From an uncultured Lachnospiraceae bacterium (GTDB lineage: Bacteria; Bacillota; Clostridia; Lachnospirales; Lachnospiraceae), in contig CANQEB010000011.1 in NCBI GenBank assembly GCA_947594085.1, forward strand, positions 1 through 20,310: a DNA stretch of 20,310 bases. The letters run 5' to 3'. Positions 1 through 4,308 of the stretch are shown here, one piece after another. Made by a program: the position numbers and the translations under genes. Under the pieces are notes generated by a model, which ran no database searches, was not told the DNA's origin, and worked only from the letters and a program-made list of their open reading frames with translations. Position 1 is the first letter of the stretch, and each line of letters starts with the position of its first letter.

Positions 1-373
1 AGACGTCGGACAGCGCGATGAAGTCGCCGAACGAGGACATCCGGTCCGCGCCTCTCGCCCTCGCGTACGCGCAGGCCAGCGGAGAGAGCGGGCCGCAATC
101 GTCCACCCAGTAAATCTTTGCGAGCGTCTCATCCAGCGGAAGACCTACCGCCGCCCCGGCTGGGGACACATGCTTGAACGAGGTCGCCGCCGGAAGCCCG
201 GTCGCCTGCTTCAGCTCTCTCACAAGCTGCCAGCCGTTGAATGCATCCAGAAAATTGATGTAGCCCGGCTTGCCCGAGAGCACCTTGATCGGGAGCTCGC
301 TGCCGTCCTCCATGAAAATGCGGGAAGGCTTCTGGTTCGGGTTGCAGCCGTATTTCAAAGCAAGTTCATTCAT
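1..373 (-). CDS. purH: AICAR formyltransferase (PurH C-terminal-domain type), N-terminal part only
   Basis: Partial gene: it starts at 373 and runs off the left edge, leaving 124 codons with no stop. The protein begins [15 protein letters not shown], which matches the start of the AICAR transformylase domain of PurH (the 'RYG-NPHQ' type motif), followed by a segment reading [11 protein letters not shown] and then [14 protein letters not shown]. It would transfer a formyl group from 10-formyl-THF to AICAR, giving FAICAR, the penultimate step of IMP synthesis. The start is fixed by an AGGAGGA ribosome binding site at 381-387. There is no cyclohydrolase domain in front, so this is the stand-alone form. 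The matching cyclohydrolase is the gene immediately upstream (561-1274), after a 187-nt structured gap, so the two probably share the riboswitch-controlled transcript. The assignment rests on the recognised N-terminus only. Confidence 0.88.
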   Translation of the reverse strand, partial: MNELALKYGCNPNQKPSRIFMEDGSELPIKVLSGKPGYINFLDAFNGWQLVRELKQATGLPAATSFKHVSPAGAAVGLPLDETLAKIYWVDDCGPLSPLACAYARARGADRMSSFGDFIALSDV

Positions 374-454
374 ATTGTCGTCCTCCTGTACACAGAAATT
401 CATTTACGCTTCATGATCCTATGCTTCAATGTCAATAGGTTCAAAAATCCTTCA

Positions 455-516
455 CGCCGCCCCGACAGGACACCTCCGGGCGGACACCCCTATAGGTCCT
501 TCCCAGAGGTGTCCTG
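455..516 (-). repeat. Nested inverted repeats between the two purine genes
   Basis: An 11-bp perfect inverted repeat (CAGGACACCTC at 466-476, GAGGTGTCCTG at 506-516) encloses a third copy of the same core (GGACACC, 482-488). A second GC-rich stem on the minus strand (CCGCCCG with CGGGGCGG) overlaps one arm. These pairings exclude each other, so the intercistronic RNA could fold in more than one way. A run of five U follows, but it is too far from the stem for a standard terminator. The region could be an RNA-processing or attenuation element, or only a strong hairpin. Confidence 0.55.
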
Positions 517-560
517 CCTGATGCGGCTGTTAACTGAAAACTATCGCCTATGCCTCTCAA

Positions 561-1274
561 CTATTGATTCTTGTTTATAATCTTCGACTCGTATTTTCCG
601 CTGGCAATATCAATGTACCGCACGAACAGCGACACCTTGTTGTCCTCGTTCAGGCTCGTCCAGAGCATCTGCGCGAACTCCTCCATATCGTCCGGGATCG
701 CCACCAGCTTCGGCTCGCCCTCAAAGCTCGGGAGCGGATCGCCGTCGCACTTGTAGGTATGGATGAAATGTCCCTCGCCCGCGACGCAGTTCTCGTACGC
801 GAACGTGAAGCGGTTGCAGGCCGACGGGTCGCCGTTGTTGCTCTTCAGGATTGAGAGCGCGTAGCTGTATTTCCCGCCCTCAACATGCATGATGCCTGAA
901 ATTCTCGGCGTGTAGTTCGGAGCGTCCGGCTCGAACTCGCGGCTGCGCAGCGACTGTTCAAATGTCAGTTGTCGGTCCATGCCCTCATAGATCGTATCCG
1001 TCTGGTCGCCGTTTGTCACGATCGTCTTGTTGCCGAGCACACGCACCGGCGCGTAGATGATCAAGCTCGGATCGCTCAGCTTCGACGGATCAAACGCCTG
1101 CGTGCGGATCCCCTCGCCGTCCTCGACGAATACGCGGTTCCTGCTGTTGACGCTGCGCCCCATGATAAAATACGCCGTCACTGCCTTCGTTCCGTCCGCG
1201 GATCTGCCGATGATAATTCCTCTTCCCGGGTAGCTGTTTTCCTTCAGTTCCTTTTCCAAAGAAATCATTTCCAT
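561..1274 (-). CDS. purO: IMP cyclohydrolase, PurO type (PF07826-like)
   Basis: A 237-aa protein that would close the ring of FAICAR to give IMP, the last step of de novo purine synthesis. The N-terminal stretch (ELKENSYPGRGIIIGRS, then VTAYFIMGRSVNSRNRVF) and the later segment NYTPRISGIMHV are characteristic of the archaeal-type PurO family, which clostridia often use in place of the N-terminal domain of PurH. The reading frame extends upstream to 1307, but the start at 1274 is preferred: AGGAGA at 1279-1284 sits just upstream of ATG, and a second ATG at 1268 is also possible. The extra upstream codons would run back into the 5' leader just after the terminator U-run. The gene lies directly downstream of a ZTP riboswitch and upstream of AICAR formyltransferase, which fits the role. 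Confidence 0.88.
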   Translation of the reverse strand: MEMISLEKELKENSYPGRGIIIGRSADGTKAVTAYFIMGRSVNSRNRVFVEDGEGIRTQAFDPSKLSDPSLIIYAPVRVLGNKTIVTNGDQTDTIYEGMDRQLTFEQSLRSREFEPDAPNYTPRISGIMHVEGGKYSYALSILKSNNGDPSACNRFTFAYENCVAGEGHFIHTYKCDGDPLPSFEGEPKLVAIPDDMEEFAQMLWTSLNEDNKVSLFVRYIDIASGKYESKIINKNQ

Positions 1275-1295
1275 AACGTCTCCTCTCCTTTCAAT

Positions 1296-1339
1296 AAAAA
1301 AAGCCAAACGCCGGACACTTACATGCCCAGACGGTCGGC
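1296..1339 (-). terminator. Riboswitch expression platform: intrinsic terminator
   Basis: On the minus strand a stem pairs GCCGACCG (from 1339) with CGGCGTTTGGC (ending at 1303), with wobbles and a mismatch, followed by seven U (1296-1302). Its 5' arm is the P3 element of the ZTP aptamer, so ligand-stabilised P3 and the terminator are mutually exclusive. This is the usual transcriptional ON design for this class: high ZTP means read-through into purine synthesis. Confidence 0.75.
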
Positions 1340-1392
1340 TCCCCTCGGCTCATACTCCCCGTGGGTTCTCCCACTTCCGTCAGTCATATGAG
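1323..1392 (-). ncRNA. ZTP (pfl) riboswitch aptamer
   Basis: Read on the minus strand, the leader has every landmark of the pfl/ZTP class. P1 pairs CUCAUA (1392-1387) with UAUGAG. The conserved GACUGACGG and CGGGGAG internal-loop strands lie inside it. P2 pairs GUGGG with CCCAC. The 3' domain reads CCGACCGUCUGGGCA, against the conserved CCGCCUGGGCA. Known members bind ZTP/ZMP, the AICAR-derived alarmone of folate shortage, and turn on purine and one-carbon genes. The two genes downstream consume AICAR and FAICAR, so the ligand logic fits. Confidence 0.93.
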
Positions 1393-1399
1393 CAGATTC

Positions 1400-1428
1400 A
1401 ACATAACATTAACCGCACAAAAATGCAA
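1400..1428 (-). promoter_or_regulatory. Sigma-A-like promoter of the ZTP riboswitch/purine operon
   Basis: On the minus strand: TTGCAT (1428-1423), 17-nt spacer, TATGTT (1405-1400) with an extended TGT just before the -10. Initiation would fall about 7 nt further on, immediately ahead of riboswitch P1, which is where a leader should begin. The -35 is weak. Confidence 0.6.
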
Positions 1429-1477
1429 GCATTATTTTGTCAGCAGGCTTTTTTGTCTATCCTTCCCATTTTTAGCC

Positions 1478-1600
1478 TTGTCCACTAGGGACAAATCAAA
1501 TTATTTCGCGTAACTTTATCGGTCAAAAACAAGTCAGGCCATTTCGTGCAGCTCTGCCTATCAGAAACAGGTCACTCCATCCGTCTGACAGCTCTACTCG
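1478..1600 (-). repeat. Three degenerate ~40-bp tandem repeats at the acyltransferase 3' end
   Basis: Read on the minus strand, three successive units share the pattern GAAAT or GGATGG, then CTGACTTGTTT or GACCTGTTTCTGA, then GAGCTG or a GATA(A)AG tail. The first unit overlaps the last codons of the acyltransferase. The second (about 1515-1555) is the clearest copy. The third ends in a small hairpin, TTGTCC-actag-GGACAA (1478-1494). The copies are diverged. I see no T-run that would make this a standard terminator. Confidence 0.5.
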
Positions 1601-2630
1601 ATACAAACTTTATGGCATTAGAAACACATTTTTCAAACACTATTCCGGATAAAACGGCAACAAAAACATCTATCAGTAACTCCGCATAACCAAGTTTCGA
1701 AATATCAAGTATAATCCTGTCAAAAGCTGGCCTCACAACATAATAAATCATCTGCGTATACATAATATAGTATGACGCACGCCCTATTTTTTCCATTACT
1801 CTTCCGCAAACACCTCTGCTCTGATAATCCTCAAAGGAATCCAAAAGAATGTATACGATCGGGAAAACATACAGAACCGCAAGCATTGATGTTCTCTTCC
1901 ATGGGGAATATATAAATATATGATAGGAATATTTCCAAACATGCGGAAGAAGAATGTACACTACCCCCAATGAAGCCATTGTTCCCAGATGTATTGGGCT
2001 TATTTTTCTATCCCGAAATCTGCCCACATACATGCCGAGCGCTATTGCAAACAAATATCGGAAAATGATTACCCTGTAAAGCGCTTTATGAAGTCCGTAT
2101 GTAGAGCATAAAACTTCATAAATCAAATTCATGAGCCCTACAAGAACGATTCCGTTTGCCTCAAACCGCCTTATCATCCAATAAACAATCGGAGCCAAAA
2201 GCACAAACTCAATCATTAAATTGAAGTAGTAAGATCCCTTGCCATACCTGCCGAGAGCTGCTGCTTTAAACACACTCGGCAGTGACAGCGGATTTCCGCC
2301 TAAGCATCTAAAGATTAAAAAAAGGCTAAATGCGATTATCATAGGAATTGTAAATCGGATGAATTTCTTTTTCAGCACCGAAAATTCATAAAGTTTCCTA
2401 AGCGGTTTGTCTTTCGCACTCAGCGCATAGGTATACCCACTCAAGATCATAAACGCAGGTACCGCCTTGTCCATGGTCAACGTAAACAACGGCATGGTTT
2501 TGTTAAACAAGCCTGAATGATTCAGCACCACAAAGATAATACATACGGCTTTTATATAATCAACAATCGTTAAGCGGCAGGTTGTCCCTCCCTTATGCCT
2601 GATTTCAATATCATCTGTACTTGCTTTCAT
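1572..2630 (-). CDS. Membrane acyltransferase, acyltransferase 3 family (PF01757 type)
   Basis: A 352-aa multi-pass membrane protein. Near the N-terminus it reads LTIVDYIKAVCIIFVVLNHSG, with a conserved histidine at about residue 38 in the first membrane helix, then VPAFMILSGYTYAL. This is the standard opening of acyltransferase 3 proteins, which O-acetylate or otherwise acylate surface polysaccharides, peptidoglycan-linked sugars or exported small molecules. About ten hydrophobic segments follow, and the length is normal for the family. The start is supported by GGAGG at 2640-2644, nine nt ahead of ATG. The gene is AT-richer than its flanks and stands alone, not in a recognisable polysaccharide operon, so the acceptor is unknown. 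Upstream lies an inverted-repeat-bounded segment and a recombinase, implying phase-variable expression. In the present orientation the promoters at 2850-2909 face it. Confidence 0.88.
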   Translation of the reverse strand: MKASTDDIEIRHKGGTTCRLTIVDYIKAVCIIFVVLNHSGLFNKTMPLFTLTMDKAVPAFMILSGYTYALSAKDKPLRKLYEFSVLKKKFIRFTIPMIIAFSLFLIFRCLGGNPLSLPSVFKAAALGRYGKGSYYFNLMIEFVLLAPIVYWMIRRFEANGIVLVGLMNLIYEVLCSTYGLHKALYRVIIFRYLFAIALGMYVGRFRDRKISPIHLGTMASLGVVYILLPHVWKYSYHIFIYSPWKRTSMLAVLYVFPIVYILLDSFEDYQSRGVCGRVMEKIGRASYYIMYTQMIYYVVRPAFDRIILDISKLGYAELLIDVFVAVLSGIVFEKCVSNAIKFVSSRAVRRME

Positions 2631-2780
2631 TTTCCTATGCCTCCAAAACTCCTACCTGGAATCCCCGCTTAGAGCAGAACTTCATGGTCTTGCCATCACA
2701 GCAAATATTCCGCTCCCAGCCAGCCTTTTCATTCTTAGAGCATAGATATCAGCTTGTCCGCTCAAGCATCACGGTCGCTT

Positions 2781-2811
2781 ACAACATTATTTGTATAATG
2801 TAGTGCGAGAT
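2781..2811. repeat. Left copy of the 31-bp perfect inverted repeat (IRL)
   Basis: The sequence beginning ACAACATTATTTGTATAATG at 2781 is identical over all 31 positions to the reverse complement of 3202-3232. Identity stops sharply at both ends. Each copy has an internal dyad, ACATTAT-ttgt-ATAATGT, as expected for a tyrosine-recombinase core site with two binding arms around a short crossover region. Confidence 0.93.
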
Positions 2812-2849
2812 GTAAGCAGGTTTCATTATCAAGCTCTGAATCCTGCATT

Positions 2850-2878
2850 ATAATAACATTTTCGACATAAAATGGCAA
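2850..2878 (-). promoter_or_regulatory. Promoter P1 facing the acyltransferase
   Basis: On the minus strand: TTGCCA (2878-2873), exactly 17-nt spacer, TATTAT (2855-2850), preceded by an extended TGT. Both hexamers match consensus at five of six positions. Transcription would start near 2843, cross the left repeat and reach the acyltransferase through a leader of about 210 nt. I found no T-tailed terminator in that path. Confidence 0.65.
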
Positions 2879-2880
2879 GA

Positions 2881-2909
2881 AATATATAGTTGCCTATTCC
2901 TGCAAGCAA
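2881..2909 (-). promoter_or_regulatory. Second promoter candidate facing the acyltransferase
   Basis: On the minus strand: TTGCTT (2909-2904), 17-nt spacer, TATATT (2886-2881). It sits just upstream of P1 with the same direction, so the two may act in tandem. It is weaker than P1 and the region is AT-rich, so chance matches are likely. Confidence 0.4.
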
Positions 2910-3057
2910 AGCAAATTACTATTTTGGATGGCACCGAAGGAAAATGCCCTATGAGATTTTAACTAATGAAGGCAAGCGATTTTGTGTTTCCTGTCTAATT
3001 GTCAGAAAACAGCCGGAACTCTTCATCAATAATACATATCTTGGTTTCGACTGAATT

Positions 3058-3109
3058 TTGACATGCTTAAAAACCTTTGTACAAACTGGCACAAAAGTTG
3101 AAATATAAT
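3058..3109 (+). promoter_or_regulatory. Oppositely directed promoter motifs (P2)
   Basis: On the plus strand a perfect TTGACA (3058-3063) is followed after 16 nt by TACAAA (3080-3085). A perfect TATAAT lies at 3104-3109 but without a good -35 at 16-18 nt. In the present orientation these point toward the 3' end of the recombinase gene and straight into the terminator at 3118-3161. After inversion they would point at the acyltransferase. Confidence 0.45.
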
Positions 3110-3117
3110 AAACCAAA

Positions 3118-3161
3118 AGAGCTCACATCTCAAAGAATAACAGGGGGCTCTTTTTTGATGT
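3118..3161 (+). terminator. Intrinsic terminator inside the invertible segment
   Basis: AGAGCTC near 3118 pairs over seven positions (one G-U) with GGGCTCT near 3150, followed by a run of T. The loop is about 20 nt, which is long. The opposite strand ends in four T after the mirror stem, so it may also stop the recombinase transcript coming from the right. After inversion it would lie between P2 and the acyltransferase. Confidence 0.6.
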
Positions 3162-3201
3162 TCCAAAACTCTATTTGAAATAGCGAAGATGCAGGAATGC
3201 T

Positions 3202-3232
3202 ATCTCGCACTACATTATACAAATAATGTTGT
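3202..3232. repeat. Right copy of the 31-bp perfect inverted repeat (IRR)
   Basis: It is the exact reverse complement of 2781-2811. This copy overlaps the recombinase gene: codons for its last five residues (TTLFV) and the TAA stop (3217-3215) lie inside it. Because the copies are identical, inversion leaves the protein's C-terminus unchanged. Confidence 0.93.
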
Positions 3233-4192
3233 GCATTTTTTATTTATGGGCTCTGACCTTTTTCTCCCGTTTTCCCAGCGCCCTGTCTTCTGATTCTTAA
3301 TCCTCGAAGCACGCTTTTCGGGAGTGTTTGTTCTGCTCAAGATCTCCTTCATCATCCAATCTACCTTCGCCCTGACCTCTCGCTCAGTTCTCTTGACATA
3401 GATTATTGTCGTATTGACGCTGCTATGCCCAAGTAAACAGGCGAGCTGCGCAATGTCATGAGACTTCTCATAAAATGTCCGCGCAAACAATTTCCGAATA
3501 TTATGCGGAAAAACCTTGCTATCATCAATACCTGTTTTCCCACAAAGACGTTTCATCTGTCTCCAAAAATTACTCCGATCCACCGGCCTCCCGCTTTTCG
3601 TTCGAAAAATTACTCCTTCTGTGATTCCCTGTTTTCTTATGTAATCGAACAGCTCTTTCCGCAGCTCATCCGGAATAAGTATTTCCCGGCTTTTCTTTTT
3701 GCAGGAAACGCGAATATTCGCATGCCGTCCTTTTCTTTGAATCGCCTCCACGGTAAAATATCTCAGCTCAGAGATTCGAATCCCTGTGCTAGCCAAAACC
3801 TTCAGAATCATCTGCAAACGGCTGTTTCTCTCTGCCTCCTTGAGAAGTTTTTGGTATTCCTCCATCGTAAGGCTTTTGTTTTCGGGGCAAAATGGCACTT
3901 CCTGTGTGCGAATGCTCGCAACATTGCAATCATCTCTTCCAAGGAATTTAAAAAATACCCTCAGGGAAGCTATCATAGAATTGATACTACTATCTGCATA
4001 TTTCCCGGATTCGATCAGGTATTCCTTGTATTTTACCGCAATCTCCTTCGCAAGTGGACGACCAGACGCGAAATGGTAGAACGCCTCAGCGTCGCGAAGA
4101 TATTTTTTGATCGTATGTGGACTTTTTTCATTCGTGCGAAGGTAATAGTCAAATGCCTCAAGTAGATCCTGCGTCAAAATCAATGTTTTCAT
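3215..4192 (-). CDS. Tyrosine site-specific recombinase (XerC/D-like integrase), probable invertase
   Basis: A 325-aa protein with an N-terminal SAM-like core-binding domain (about residues 5-90) and a C-terminal catalytic domain. The catalytic residues are visible: Arg139 in STGIRISEL, His230 and Arg233 in FPHNIRKLFAR, His256 in LLGHSSVNTT, and the nucleophile Tyr265 in TTIIYVKR. The beta-hairpin lysine probably lies around residue 167. The basic tail after 285 is longer than in XerC/D. ATG at 4192 is chosen. A TTG at 4195 is better spaced from GGAG (7 versus 10 nt) and remains possible. The stop lies inside one arm of the 31-bp inverted repeat, so gene and site are physically merged, typical of a dedicated DNA invertase acting on the neighbouring segment. 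I see no other phage or integrative-element genes. Confidence 0.93.
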   Translation of the reverse strand: MKTLILTQDLLEAFDYYLRTNEKSPHTIKKYLRDAEAFYHFASGRPLAKEIAVKYKEYLIESGKYADSSINSMIASLRVFFKFLGRDDCNVASIRTQEVPFCPENKSLTMEEYQKLLKEAERNSRLQMILKVLASTGIRISELRYFTVEAIQRKGRHANIRVSCKKKSREILIPDELRKELFDYIRKQGITEGVIFRTKSGRPVDRSNFWRQMKRLCGKTGIDDSKVFPHNIRKLFARTFYEKSHDIAQLACLLGHSSVNTTIIYVKRTEREVRAKVDWMMKEILSRTNTPEKRASRIKNQKTGRWENGRKRSEPINKKCTTLFV

Positions 4193-4224
4193 CAAATAGT
4201 TTCTCCTTTCTTAGATAATAATAC

Positions 4225-4252
4225 AAAAAAGATGCCCCACCTTTGGAGCACC
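4225..4252 (-). terminator. Intrinsic terminator after the ABC-class ATPase gene
   Basis: On the minus strand GGTGCTCCA (4252-4244) pairs with TGGGGCATC (4239-4231) over nine positions with two wobbles and a 4-nt loop, followed by six U (4230-4225). It separates the ATPase transcript from the recombinase, which therefore probably has its own promoter in the AT-rich 30 bp that follow. Confidence 0.8.
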
Positions 4253-4308
4253 CTCTTTCTATATATCTATAACTTGTACAGCCGTGCCTTATATGACCAA
4301 ACTTTCTT

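Larger units (their letters stand above)
2812..3201. other. Putative invertible promoter segment (390 bp)
   Basis: This non-coding, AT-rich segment lies between the two 31-bp inverted repeats and next to a tyrosine recombinase gene, the classic layout of a phase-variation switch. In the present orientation it holds two sigma-A-like promoters on the minus strand pointing at the acyltransferase. It also holds promoter-like motifs on the plus strand that run into a terminator (3118-3161). Inversion would exchange them: the acyltransferase would then sit behind the promoter-terminator pair. A 36-codon plus-strand frame (2944-3054, beginning MPYEILTNEGKRF) lies inside. Its AAGGA is too close to the ATG to be convincing, so I do not call it a gene. 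Inversion itself is inferred. Confidence 0.78.

Noticed and set aside
388..454. TTGACA on the minus strand as a separate promoter for AICAR formyltransferase.
   Set aside because: No acceptable -10 at 16-18 nt downstream.
1478..1494. Hairpin TTGTCC-actag-GGACAA as a terminator for the acyltransferase.
   Set aside because: Six-bp stem with no U-run on the minus strand; kept only as part of the repeat region.
2781..3232. The inverted repeats as ends of an insertion sequence or miniature transposon.
   Set aside because: No target-site duplication flanks them, the repeats have internal dyads like tyrosine-recombinase sites, one lies inside a recombinase gene, and no DDE transposase is present.
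3215..4192. The recombinase as a prophage or integrative-element integrase.
   Set aside because: No tRNA attachment site, excisionase, phage or conjugation genes nearby; the inverted-repeat context fits an invertase better.
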